DNA from: Palsa-89 sp963824345
GTDB taxonomy: Bacteria > Acidobacteriota > Terriglobia > Bryobacterales > Bryobacteraceae
DNA length: 64,000 bases
Reading direction: 5' to 3'
Assembly: GCA_963824345.1 (NCBI GenBank)
Contig: CAWGOZ010000016.1
Span: 310,001-374,000, forward strand
A model generated the notes under the pieces. The model was not told the DNA's origin. It saw nothing but the letters and a program-made list of their open reading frames with translations, and ran no database searches. Positions 16,879 to 25,397 of this stretch are shown here, piece by piece (position 1 is the first letter of the stretch; each line of letters opens with the position of its first letter). The position numbers and the translations under genes were made by a program.

Positions 16879-18058
16879 TGATAAAGCGCTCGATCCGATC
16901 GAGGCCCCGCTCCAATTCTTTCAGCGACGTGGCGTACGAGATCCGGACGTGCTCGGTGGTGCCGAACGCTTCACCCGGCACGACGGCCACGTGCGCCTCG
17001 GAAAGTAGTTTCTCCGAAAACTGCAACGCAGACGTGATGCCGCTGCGGAAAGCCACGGAGACGTTTGGATAGGCGTAAAACGCGCCGCGCGGCTCGGCGA
17101 TCCGAACGCCTGGAATCGCGCGCAGGCGCTGGACCACGTAATCGCGCCGCTTGCGATATTCCGCCAGCATGATCGGAATCGAATCCTGGGGCCCGCGCAG
17201 AGCCTCGATCGCGGCCTTCTGCGTCACCGAAGTCGGATTCGAGGTGGTGTGGCTTTGCAGCTTCATCATGGCATCGATCACCGGCTTGGGCGCCAGCGCG
17301 AATCCGATCCTCCAGCCGGTCATGGAATACGTCTTAGAGAGCGACCCCGCGATCAGGACGTGCTGCTTGGCGTCCGGCATGGACGCTATCGAGAACGGCT
17401 CGCTGTCATAGAGGAAGCGGCAGTAGCATTCGTCGGTCATCAATTGAATGCCGCGTTTCACGGCCAGGTGATAAATCTTCTCGAACTCTTCGCGGCTCAG
17501 CACGGCGCCGCTCGGATTACACGGCGAGTTGATGATCAGCAGTTTCGTCTTGCTGGTGATTTTGGGAGCGATGTCATCGGCGGTAAAGGTGAAGCCATTC
17601 GCCTCATCGCTCTGGACGAAGACGCACTTGCCGCCCGCATAGTTGACGACGTCCTTGTAGGTCACCCAATACGGCACCGGGATCACCACCTCGTCGCCTT
17701 CTTGGATCAGGGCCTGCATGATATTGAAGATCGCGTGCTTGCCGCCCACCGTCGCCAGACATTCGGCCGGGGTGTAGGAAGTTCCATAGTCGTCGTGGTG
17801 CCGCGCGCAAATCGCCTGTTTCAATTCCAAAGTCCCGCCCGTGGGCGTGTACTTGGTAAAGTTGGCGTCAATGGCTGCCGTGGCAGCCTGTTTGATGTTG
17901 TCGGGCGTCGGAAAGTCCGGCTCGCCCGCGCCAAAATCCACTACGTCGACGCCTTCGCGGCGAAGACGGTCGGCATCGGCGGCAACTTTCATCGTGGAGG
18001 ACTCGCTGATGAGCGAGATTCGATCGGCTAATCCCGAGGTGGCTTGCGTAGCTTGCAT
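16868..18058 (-). CDS. Aspartate aminotransferase (class I, AspB-like)
   Basis: A 396-aa PLP aminotransferase of subgroup Ib. Key residues: NSPCNPSG (N181), MTDECY (D209), SLSKTYSMTGWRIG (PLP Lys K242, R250) and HVRISYA (carboxylate-binding Arg) near the C-terminus. It transfers amino groups between aspartate and 2-oxoglutarate; some members also use prephenate. It lies 7 bp after coaD and overlaps manA, which makes a three-gene operon with no obvious shared pathway. Confidence 0.88.
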   Translation of the reverse strand: MQATQATSGLADRISLISESSTMKVAADADRLRREGVDVVDFGAGEPDFPTPDNIKQAATAAIDANFTKYTPTGGTLELKQAICARHHDDYGTSYTPAECLATVGGKHAIFNIMQALIQEGDEVVIPVPYWVTYKDVVNYAGGKCVFVQSDEANGFTFTADDIAPKITSKTKLLIINSPCNPSGAVLSREEFEKIYHLAVKRGIQLMTDECYCRFLYDSEPFSIASMPDAKQHVLIAGSLSKTYSMTGWRIGFALAPKPVIDAMMKLQSHTTSNPTSVTQKAAIEALRGPQDSIPIMLAEYRKRRDYVVQRLRAIPGVRIAEPRGAFYAYPNVSVAFRSGITSALQFSEKLLSEAHVAVVPGEAFGTTEHVRISYATSLKELERGLDRIERFISER

Positions 18059-18065
18059 GGAAAGT

Positions 18066-18578
18066 TTACTCTTCTCCGTTTTCTTCGAGGAGTCTTCTTT
18101 TTAGTCTACCTTCAATTGACGGCGGGACAAGGTCCGCGATGTTGCCTCCCAGCCGGATCACTTCTTTCACCAGGCGCGAGCTGATGAAGGAGTGCGCCTC
18201 GCTTGCCATCAGGAACACGGTTTCAATCTCCGGCCGCAGCCGGCGATTCATCAGGGCCATCTGCAGCTCGTATTCATAATCGGAGACGGCGCGAATTCCG
18301 CGCAGGATGACACTCGCGCCGCGCTCGGCGGCATAATCCACCAGCAGGCCGCCGAACGATGCTACCGACACGGTAGGAAGGTCGCCGATCACATCCTGCA
18401 ACATCTCAATCCGCTCCTCGACGCTGAACAGCGGGCGCTTCTCGTCGTTGCGGAGTATGGCGACGATTAGCCGATCGAAGAGGGCCGAGCCGCGCTGGAT
18501 CAGGTCCAAGTGGCCATTTGTAATTGGATCGAAGGAGCCGGGGTAGAGGGCCACGACCGTGGCGGGTTTCGGTCTCAA
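18066..18578 (-). CDS. coaD: Pantetheine-phosphate adenylyltransferase
   Basis: 170 aa, standard length. The nucleotidyltransferase loop GSFDPITNGHLDLI holds the T/HxGH motif, and ISSRLVKEV the KMSKS-like (ISSR/K) motif. FSVEERIEML and ILRGIRAVSDYEYELQMA are CoaD signatures. It makes dephospho-CoA, the next-to-last step of CoA synthesis. It starts 50 bp from the divergent OYE-family gene and leads the coaD-aminotransferase-manA operon. Confidence 0.95.
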   Translation of the reverse strand: MRPKPATVVALYPGSFDPITNGHLDLIQRGSALFDRLIVAILRNDEKRPLFSVEERIEMLQDVIGDLPTVSVASFGGLLVDYAAERGASVILRGIRAVSDYEYELQMALMNRRLRPEIETVFLMASEAHSFISSRLVKEVIRLGGNIADLVPPSIEGRLKRRLLEENGEE

Positions 18579-18628
18579 GGGGGCAGTGTATCAGATTAAC
18601 GGCGGGTTTCAATGCTACAAAAGAATCA

Positions 18629-19729
18629 ATGACTGCAACCAATCCGAAGTCCGGCCAGCCGGCTCATCTGTTCGCGCCTTTGCAGATTCGCGAGGTGAGC
18701 TTACGGAATCGCATCGGAGTTTCGCCCATGTGCGAGTATTCCAGCGCCGACGGGTTCGCCAACGATTGGCACCTGGTGCATCTGGGCAGCCGTGCGGTTG
18801 GAGGAGCGGCCATGGTGATGACCGAAGCCGCCGCCGTGCTCGCCGAAGGGCGCATTAGCCCCGAGGATCTGGGCGTGTGGATGGACGATCATATCCCGAT
18901 GCTGGCGCGCATCTTCCGCTTCATCGAAGAGCAAGGGGCGGTGCCGGCGATGCAGTTGGCGCATGCCGGCCGGAAGGCCAGCACTGCGGCGCCGTGGGAC
19001 GGGGGCGGAGCGTTGAATGAGGCAGAGCAAGGCTGGCGGCCGATTGTTGCTCCCAGCGCGATAGCGTTTTCACCGGCGTCGATAACGCCCCAGCCGTTGG
19101 ACGAAGCAGGAATTGCGCGCGTGGTAAAAGCATTTGCGGACGCGGCGCGGCGGGCGCGCGAAGCGGGCGCCAGGATTGTCGAAATCCACTCCGCGCACGG
19201 CTACTTGCTGCACGAGTTTCTCTCGCCGTTGAGCAACGCGCGCAACGATTGCTACGGCGGCTCGTTCGAAAACCGCACGCGCGTGCTGCGTGAGGTGGTG
19301 CACGCGGTCCGCCAGACCTGGCCTGCCGGTCTTCCGTTGTTCGTCCGTATTTCCGCGACCGATTGGGCCGAGGGCGGTTGGACCATTAACGATTCAGCTT
19401 GTCTTGCGAAACAACTCCAGCCCCTCGGCGTGGATCTGATCGATTGTTCGTCCGGCGGCGCCGTCCCTAATGTTCCAATCCCCGCCGGTCCGGGATTCCA
19501 AGTCCCCTTCGCGGAACGCATCCGCACCGAAGCCGGGATTCCTACCGCCGCCGTCGGGATGATCACGTCGCCCGAGCAAGCCGATCATATTCTCCGCACC
19601 GGTCAGGCCGATATGGTCCTTCTCGCCCGCGAGCTTTTGCGCGATCCGTACTGGCCGCTGCGCGCGGCGGACCAACTGCACCAGAACGGCCCGTGGCCGA
19701 AGCAGTATGTGCGCGCCAAGCGGGCTTAG
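18629..19729 (+). CDS. NADH:flavin oxidoreductase, Old Yellow Enzyme family (YqjM-like)
   Basis: A 366-aa FMN-containing TIM barrel. It has the N-terminal LFAPLQIREVSLRNRI and PMCEYSS segment of YqjM/thermophilic-like OYEs (the Cys that tunes FMN), MQLAHAGRKAS, HSAHGYLLHEFLSPLSN (the substrate His pair may be represented here), NDCYGGSFENR and the FMN-phosphate site near MVLLARELLRDPYW. It reduces activated C=C bonds; the natural substrate is unknown. ATG 18629 was chosen over the in-frame 18524 because the latter overlaps coaD and adds non-family residues. Confidence 0.88.
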   Translation: MTATNPKSGQPAHLFAPLQIREVSLRNRIGVSPMCEYSSADGFANDWHLVHLGSRAVGGAAMVMTEAAAVLAEGRISPEDLGVWMDDHIPMLARIFRFIEEQGAVPAMQLAHAGRKASTAAPWDGGGALNEAEQGWRPIVAPSAIAFSPASITPQPLDEAGIARVVKAFADAARRAREAGARIVEIHSAHGYLLHEFLSPLSNARNDCYGGSFENRTRVLREVVHAVRQTWPAGLPLFVRISATDWAEGGWTINDSACLAKQLQPLGVDLIDCSSGGAVPNVPIPAGPGFQVPFAERIRTEAGIPTAAVGMITSPEQADHILRTGQADMVLLARELLRDPYWPLRAADQLHQNGPWPKQYVRAKRA

Positions 19730-19811
19730 GCGGATCACGGCTTTAGCCTTGCAAGTCCCAGCCGGCCGAGGCTCTCCTCGCGCGGCTTGTGATCAAACCG
19801 AATACCTTGGT

Positions 19812-20066
19812 CTAAGGTAGACCGATCTTACGTCGGCAACTTTCTTGAGCCGGGCTCCAAGTTTCAGGGCCGGCGATGGACCCTGCTACCGCCATCCCAG
19901 CGCTCTTCGCAGCGCGCCGAGCCTTAGCTTTAGCCAGATCCACCACCGTCACTTCCAGGTAGACCTCGCGCGGAATAGTCACCTGGCCGTAGAATTCACG
20001 GAACAGATCGAGCTGCCGGGCGCGGGATAGCGTGATGAGGGGAGAGGAGTCGGAGACAACGATCAC
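19812..20066 (-). pseudogene. PIN-domain toxin (DUF3368-like), truncated
   Basis: 84 aa. The N-terminus (MIVVSDSSPLITLSRARQLD, then REFYGQVTIPREVYLEV) is that of a PIN/DUF3368 toxin, with the first catalytic Asp in SDSSPL. Such toxins are usually near 150-160 aa and have further acidic residues after about residue 90. Here the similarity fades after VYLEV and the frame stops, so the later catalytic acids are missing. It overlaps the antitoxin stop by 4 nt. It is probably an inactivated toxin. Confidence 0.6.
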
Positions 20067-20326
20067 GAACGAATGCGCTGAAGCGTCCGCCGGTCCTCGT
20101 CCAGATCCGAGAGATCGTAATGTATCGGCACTTCGTGGCGCCCTGCAAAGACCATGAACGCCTCAACCGGAGTTTGGGACAACTCCGCCGCCCGCCCCAG
20201 CGATATCTTGTTCTCCCGATAGAGCTCGAGCGCGAGGAGCATGGTAGCATCCCTGGATGCGTCAGCGGGATTCACGCCAGCGGCCTCCAGTAATTCAACT
20301 GGCAGAGTGACTTGAACTCCATCCAT
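20063..20326 (-). CDS. UPF0175-family antitoxin
   Basis: 87 aa. It starts with VTLPVELLEAAG and contains ENKISLGRAAELSQTPVEAFM, the UPF0175 helix-turn-helix-like core, and ends with HYDLSDLDEDRRTL. UPF0175 proteins are typically followed by a DUF3368 PIN toxin, as here, with a 4-nt overlap. It would bind DNA to repress the operon and neutralise the toxin. Because the toxin looks broken, the antitoxin may now be a solitary regulator or a relic. Confidence 0.75.
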   Translation of the reverse strand: MDGVQVTLPVELLEAAGVNPADASRDATMLLALELYRENKISLGRAAELSQTPVEAFMVFAGRHEVPIHYDLSDLDEDRRTLQRIRS

Positions 20327-20357
20327 ATGTCTTAGGTTACCTGTTCTGGCCGGCTGC

Positions 20358-21707
20358 TTACGATTCGATGCCCATCTGCGACAAACGATAGCGCAGCGCG
20401 TTGCGCGTTAGTCCCAGCAGCCGCGCGGCCTGGCTCTTGTTGCCGTTGGCGCGGTTGAGCGCCTCGCGAATAATGGACTGCTCGTAGCTATCCAGCGTCA
20501 TGCCATCGGGGAGAAAACCATCCGCGGAACCGAGCCGCGGCTTGGGGGCCATATCGATCCGGATGTCGGCGGCTTCCAAAATATCGTCCGAGGCCAGCAC
20601 CAGGCTGCGCTCGATGGCGTTCTCCAGTTCGCGCACGTTGCCCGGCCAATGATATTCCATCAGCCGCTCAATCGCGCCGTCGGAAATCGATTCCACCCGG
20701 CTGCCCAAGTCCTTGCTCAGCTTCCGCACGAAATGCCGGGCCAGGTAGGGAATGTCTTCCTTACGCTCGCGCAGCGGAGGGATGTTCATCGGGAGGACAT
20801 TCAGCCGATAGTAAAGATCTTCGCGAAACTCACCCTGTTCCAAGGCCGCGCGCAGATCCACGTTGGTGGCCGCGATCACACGCACATCCACATGCCGGAC
20901 TTTGTTGCTCCCCAGGCGCTCGAACTCGCGATCCTGCAAAATGCGCAGCAGCTTCACCTGAATCGCGGGCGGCACATCGCCGATTTCATCCATGAAAACG
21001 GTCCCCGTATCGGCCTGCTCGAATTTTCCCGGCTTGCTGATGTTGGCGCCGGTGAACGCGCCTTTTTCGTAGCCGAACAGCTCGCTCTCCATCAGGTTCT
21101 CGGGAAGCGCGCTGCAGTTGATCTTGACGAAGGGCTTGTTGTCGCGCGGCGAATGATGATGAATGGCGCGGGCGATCATGTCCTTGCCGACGCCGCTCTC
21201 TCCGCACAGCAATACCGTGGCCCGCGTGGGCGCCACGCGCTCGATGGTGGCGAAAATCTCCCGCATGGCCGCGCTGCGTCCGATAATGTTGTCGAACTCG
21301 TAGCGCTGGCTCAACTCGGCGCGCAGCTCGCGGTTTTCGTCGCGCAGAGTCCGGACTTCCAGCGCCTTGTTCACCACCGTCATCAGGTGATCCAGTGAAA
21401 ACGGCTTGGGGAGAAAATCCACCGCGCCGGCCTTCATGGCTTCCACGGCGGTTTCAATGCTGCCAAACGCGGTCATCACGATCACCGGCGTACGCAGGTC
21501 CTGGCCGCGTAACTGTTGCAGCATTTCTAGCCCGCTCACCCCGGGCAAACGCAGATCCGTGATGATCACGTCGGCCTGATCGGCCAGCTTGAGCGCGGCT
21601 TCCGCGGTTCCGGCCTGTTCCACTTCATAGCCCGCGGTTTTCAGCTGCAGCTCGATCACGCGCCGCAGTTTCTCTTCGTCCTCCACCACCAGGACCGTAG
21701 CTTTCAT
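20358..21707 (-). CDS. Sigma-54-dependent response regulator (NtrC family)
   Basis: 449 aa in three parts. Receiver, residues 1-120, with phosphoacceptor D51 in IITDLRLPG and Lys in FLPKPFS. AAA+ domain, about 140-370, with Walker A GESGVGKD, GAFTGA sigma-54 contact loop and FMDEIGDVPP Walker B. Fis-type HTH at the C-terminus (NGNKSQAARLLGLTRNALRY). It activates sigma-54 promoters when phosphorylated. Its start overlaps the end of the adjacent sensor kinase gene by 4 nt, so the two form a coupled two-component pair. Confidence 0.93.
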   Translation of the reverse strand: MKATVLVVEDEEKLRRVIELQLKTAGYEVEQAGTAEAALKLADQADVIITDLRLPGVSGLEMLQQLRGQDLRTPVIVMTAFGSIETAVEAMKAGAVDFLPKPFSLDHLMTVVNKALEVRTLRDENRELRAELSQRYEFDNIIGRSAAMREIFATIERVAPTRATVLLCGESGVGKDMIARAIHHHSPRDNKPFVKINCSALPENLMESELFGYEKGAFTGANISKPGKFEQADTGTVFMDEIGDVPPAIQVKLLRILQDREFERLGSNKVRHVDVRVIAATNVDLRAALEQGEFREDLYYRLNVLPMNIPPLRERKEDIPYLARHFVRKLSKDLGSRVESISDGAIERLMEYHWPGNVRELENAIERSLVLASDDILEAADIRIDMAPKPRLGSADGFLPDGMTLDSYEQSIIREALNRANGNKSQAARLLGLTRNALRYRLSQMGIES

Positions 21708-22948
21708 GAACCGTTCTTTCCCATTGGAAGAAACACGCGGAACACGCTGCCCTGGCCCACATCGCTTTCCACCGTAATTTGGCCACCGTGCTCATCGACG
21801 ATTTTCGAGACGATGGCCAGGCCCAATCCTACGCCGCTCGACTTGGTGGTGAAGAACGGATTGAAAATGCTTTCCCGGTCTTTGGGAGCGATGCCAGAAC
21901 CGCGATCGATCACGCTTATCTCCACTGTATCGCCAAGCTGGCGCGTCTTTATCGTGACACTGCCCTGCGGGGGGCTGGCCTGCGCGGCGTTCAAAAGCAG
22001 ATTGTACAAAACACGTTCTACCAACTGGCGATCGAAAAAAAAGGCCGGAATTTCAGGCGAGTAGCTCTTATAGATACTCACATCCAAAGGCGGCGTATGC
22101 TTTTCCACTTCGGCAACTGCTTCGTCGATCACTTCCGTTACCTCCGTTTTCTCCAGGCGCAGCGCCAGCGGCCGCGCGAAATCCAGGAATCGCGTGACCA
22201 GCGCGTTGGTCCGGTCCACTTCGCTCGATATGAATCCCGCCAGCTCGCGCGACACCACACCATCGGCGTCCACGTTCTTGAGCAGCATCTCGGCGGAGCC
22301 TTTGATGGTGCTCAAGGGATTACGGATTTCGTGCGCCAAGCCCGCCGAAAGCTGTCCAAGAGCTGCCAGCCGTTCGGTGCGGCGCACGGTGGCTTCCGCC
22401 TCGCGCAAATTCCGGTTCGCTTCCGCCAACTGTTCCGCCGCCAGTTGCGCCTTGCGGGTGGCAGCTCGATTGGCTTCCAGCAGTTCGTAGGTGAGGAAAC
22501 CCGCGATCGGAAACGTCGCCGCGTTCAGAATCACGTAGGGCCACTGATCGGCGGGCACAACTTGATCCGGCCGAAGAAAAAGGACCAGGGAAAGGTATGC
22601 GCCGCAAGCCAGCGCCACGGCCGCCACCAGTCCGATCAGCCCCAGAGAAGTGGCTGCCGACATCACCGGAAGCAGCATGAGCCAGTAGTAAGGGCTGGCG
22701 ATGCCGTCGGTCCAGCCCATCAAAACGTACCAGAGAGCCAGCTTGATGAGAAACGAAAGGACGCTGCCATCACGCGAGCCGAAAAACGGGATCTTCGGCT
22801 CCATGATTTGCATCAGGCCGAGCCCGATCAGAACCACCCTCGGCTCCGGGTTCAAGTCCGGCCCATAAATCGCCAGTACCGCGAAGAGCGCGATCCACAC
22901 GATGTCTTGGGGCCGAACGATTTGCCGGAAACGGCTGCGCTGCTCCAC
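21704..22948 (-). CDS. Membrane sensor histidine kinase
   Basis: 414 aa. Five or six hydrophobic segments at residues about 12-155 form a membrane sensor with no large periplasmic loop. A coiled stretch follows (AAEQLAEANRNLREAE), then H-box LSAGLAHEIRNPLSTIKG, N-box LLLNAAQASPP, G1 VIDRGSGIAPKD, F-box FNPFFTTKSSGVG and the G2 end GLGLAIV. It is the partner of the downstream NtrC-type regulator (4-nt overlap). The architecture is that of kinases sensing membrane or redox state. It is divergent from rpsA with a 50-bp gap. Confidence 0.9.
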   Translation of the reverse strand: MEQRSRFRQIVRPQDIVWIALFAVLAIYGPDLNPEPRVVLIGLGLMQIMEPKIPFFGSRDGSVLSFLIKLALWYVLMGWTDGIASPYYWLMLLPVMSAATSLGLIGLVAAVALACGAYLSLVLFLRPDQVVPADQWPYVILNAATFPIAGFLTYELLEANRAATRKAQLAAEQLAEANRNLREAEATVRRTERLAALGQLSAGLAHEIRNPLSTIKGSAEMLLKNVDADGVVSRELAGFISSEVDRTNALVTRFLDFARPLALRLEKTEVTEVIDEAVAEVEKHTPPLDVSIYKSYSPEIPAFFFDRQLVERVLYNLLLNAAQASPPQGSVTIKTRQLGDTVEISVIDRGSGIAPKDRESIFNPFFTTKSSGVGLGLAIVSKIVDEHGGQITVESDVGQGSVFRVFLPMGKNGS

Positions 22949-22998
22949 GTTGTCATCTTATCCCGCGTTTGTGACACAATGGTTTACGCCCAAGTTTC

Positions 22999-24714
22999 AT
23001 GGAAAACCGATTTGCCCCCGCAATTCCCGTTCCGTCCGCTGTGTCTGAAGACGATCCCCGGCCACCCGAAGAAAACTCGTTCGCCGATATCCTCTCCGAA
23101 TTCGAGCAGCAACACGGCCGAGCCGGCAACGAAGCTCTGGAGGGCACCGTGGTTTCCATATCGCCCGAATCTGTCTTCGTGGACATTGGACGAAAGATGG
23201 ATGGAGTGTTGCCGGTGGAGCTCTTCCGCGACGCCACGGGAGCCTTGGCGGTACGAATCGGCGACAAGCTCCGCGTCACCATCACGGGACGCGACACGGA
23301 AGGCTCGTACACGCTTTCGACGACTAAAATAGAACGGCCCAAGGACTGGAGCGCGCTGGAACGCGCCTTCGCGGAAAAACGCGCGATCGGCGGCGTGGTT
23401 ACCGAACTGGTGAAGGGCGGCTTGCGCGTGGATGTGGGATCCAGGGCTTTCATGCCCGCCTCGCGCAGCGGCGCGAAAGATCAACCCGAGCTGGAGAAAC
23501 TGGTGGGCCAGGAAATCCAGTGCCGCATCATTAAGCTGGATACCGCCAGCGAGGATCTGGTTGTGGATCGCCGCGTGGTGCTGGAAGAAGAAGAGGCGCA
23601 AACCCGCGCCAAGAAATTCGCCGAGCTCGAAGAAGGCGCCGTGGTGCGGGGAACGGTCCGCAGTTTGACCGATTTCGGCGCGTTCGTCGATTTGGGCGGC
23701 GTGGACGGGCTGCTGCACGTGGCCGACATGGCTTGGCATCGCGTGGCGAAACCCGCTGACGTCGTATCCCCCGGCGATTCCATCGAGGTGAAGATCCTCA
23801 AAATCACTCCGGAAGGCCGGCGTATTTCCCTGGGATTGAAGCAACTCGCCGCCGATCCATGGTCCACCGCGGCCGAGCGTTTTCACACCGGCGATCGCGT
23901 GCAGGGCAAAGTATCGCGCCTGGCGGATTTCGGCGCTTTTATCGAACTGCTGCCGGGCGTCGATGGTCTGATCCACGTGTCAGAAATGTCCTGGGCCAAG
24001 AAAGTCAAAAAGCCCAGCGATGTGCTGAAGACCGGCGAAATGGTGGAGGCCGTCGTGTTGGGCGTGAATGCCGCCGACCGGCGCATTTCCTTAGGGTTGA
24101 AGCAAGCGCTTGGCGATCCTTGGGAAGACGCGCTGAAGAAGTACACGCCGGGCACGGTAGCCGAAGGGCCCGTCACCAGCCTCACCAATTTCGGATGCTT
24201 CATCGATTTGGGCGGCGGTATTGACGGCATGATTCACATCTCCGACATCACCAGCGAGAAGCGCCTGAATCATCCGCGCGAGGCTCTTGCGACCGGACAA
24301 ACGGTGCGCGCCGTGGTGCTGGAGGTGGATCGCGAGCGCCGCCGCATCAAGCTCGGCATCAAGCAACTGGAGCCGACCACCGCCGACGAATACATGGCCG
24401 AACATCAGGTGGGCCAATCGGTGACCGGCCGGATTGTGGATACCGGCCAGGGACGCGCCAAAGTGGAGCTGGGCGAAGGCGTCTTCGCCGAATGCCAGGT
24501 CCGCCCGGAAACCGCGCCAAGCGCGACCATGCCCGAGCCTGCGGCCAAGGCTGATTTGACGTCGCTAACCGCAATGTTATCAGCCAAATGGAAGCAGGGC
24601 CCTGCGGCCGCATCTCCCGCCAGCGAGTCTCCCCGCGCCGGTCAGATCCGGACTTTCCGCATCTTGAAGCTGGACCAGCCGAACAAGAAAATCGAAGTCG
24701 AATTAGCCGGCTGA
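22999..24714 (+). CDS. rpsA: Ribosomal protein S1-like protein (S1 RNA-binding repeats)
   Basis: 571 aa with about five S1 OB-fold repeats. Repeat starts include LEGTVVSISPESVFVDIG, VVRGTVRSLTDFGAFVDLGG, VQGKVSRLADFGAFIELLPG, VAEGPVTSLTNFGCFIDLGG and a divergent last repeat (VTGRIVDTGQGRAKVELG). Each full repeat ends in the RRISLGLKQL type seen in S1. The N-terminal 45 residues are acidic and low in structure. S1 binds mRNA leaders on the 30S subunit. A few unfinished repeats and a 571-aa length are within the S1 range, but a specialised S1 paralogue cannot be excluded. Confidence 0.85.
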   Translation: MENRFAPAIPVPSAVSEDDPRPPEENSFADILSEFEQQHGRAGNEALEGTVVSISPESVFVDIGRKMDGVLPVELFRDATGALAVRIGDKLRVTITGRDTEGSYTLSTTKIERPKDWSALERAFAEKRAIGGVVTELVKGGLRVDVGSRAFMPASRSGAKDQPELEKLVGQEIQCRIIKLDTASEDLVVDRRVVLEEEEAQTRAKKFAELEEGAVVRGTVRSLTDFGAFVDLGGVDGLLHVADMAWHRVAKPADVVSPGDSIEVKILKITPEGRRISLGLKQLAADPWSTAAERFHTGDRVQGKVSRLADFGAFIELLPGVDGLIHVSEMSWAKKVKKPSDVLKTGEMVEAVVLGVNAADRRISLGLKQALGDPWEDALKKYTPGTVAEGPVTSLTNFGCFIDLGGGIDGMIHISDITSEKRLNHPREALATGQTVRAVVLEVDRERRRIKLGIKQLEPTTADEYMAEHQVGQSVTGRIVDTGQGRAKVELGEGVFAECQVRPETAPSATMPEPAAKADLTSLTAMLSAKWKQGPAAASPASESPRAGQIRTFRILKLDQPNKKIEVELAG

Positions 24715-24718
24715 GGGC

Positions 24719-24744
24719 AACCGGCTCCCTCACGCTCGCGGCTC
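24719..24744 (-). repeat. Dispersed 26-bp intergenic repeat, copy B
   Basis: Read on the minus strand it begins GAGCCGCGAGCGTGAGGGAG. It matches the copy at 16065-16090 at 24 of 26 bases. It lies just after the rpsA stop and could form a stem with the following GGCCGGCGTG. Confidence 0.55.
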
Positions 24745-24827
24745 GGTAAGGCCGGCGTGACGTTTTTGCTTTTCTTCCGTCTATCTCAGTGTTGCAACAG
24801 GCTACCGCAGTGCAGGCAGCCGTCAGA

Positions 24828-25397
24828 ATGGACGAACCGGAGCTGATTCGGGCGGCCCAACAAGGCGATCAGCGCGCCTTTGAGCAATTGGTGCGCTCCT
24901 ACGATCAGAGTGTCTTGCGGCTGGCGACCAATCTGTTGCGTTCGGCCGAGGAAGCCAACGACATTTACCAGGAAGCGTTCCTGCGGGTGTACAAGAACCT
25001 GCACACGTTTCGATTCGACTGCAGCTTCCATACCTGGCTGTATCGGATTGTGAGCAATTTGTGTTTGGACGCGCTGCGGAAGCGGAAAGTGCGGCGCGAA
25101 GAGAGTTCCGTGGTGGAGACCAGCGACGGGCCGTTGGACCGCATGGACGCAGTGCCGGAGCGCCGCGCCGACAGCGATCCCGAACGGCGCATGGAGAGCC
25201 AGGAACTGAAGCAGCGGATTCGAGAAGTTCTGGGCGGCTTGACGCCGCGGGAGCGGGCGGTTTTTGAGATGAGACATTATCAGGGCATGCGGCTGCGAAC
25301 TATCGGCGACGTGATGGGCACGTCGGAGGAAGCGGCCAAGAATTGCCTGTTCCGGGCGACGCAAAAGATGCGCGCGGCTTTGGGAGATTTCGTATGA
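24828..25397 (+). CDS. ECF sigma factor (sigma-70 family)
   Basis: 189 aa from ATG 24828 (an in-frame GTG at 24789 would add 13 residues). Region 2: AFEQLVRSYDQSVLRLATN, DIYQEAFLRVYKNL (core binding) and FHTWLYRIVSNLCLDALRKR (-10 recognition). Region 4: LTPRERAVFEMRHYQGM with HTH IGDVMGTSEEAAKNCLFRATQKMRA. It directs RNA polymerase to envelope or stress promoters. It is coupled by ATGA overlap to a zf-HC2 protein and is followed by a DUF4097-like and a PDZ protein. Confidence 0.92.
   Translation: MDEPELIRAAQQGDQRAFEQLVRSYDQSVLRLATNLLRSAEEANDIYQEAFLRVYKNLHTFRFDCSFHTWLYRIVSNLCLDALRKRKVRREESSVVETSDGPLDRMDAVPERRADSDPERRMESQELKQRIREVLGGLTPRERAVFEMRHYQGMRLRTIGDVMGTSEEAAKNCLFRATQKMRAALGDFV

Noticed and set aside
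21779..23332. 517-codon plus-strand frame
   Set aside because: It runs antisense through the histidine kinase and out of frame into rpsA, both of which have clear motifs; the frame itself reads as Arg/His-rich noise.
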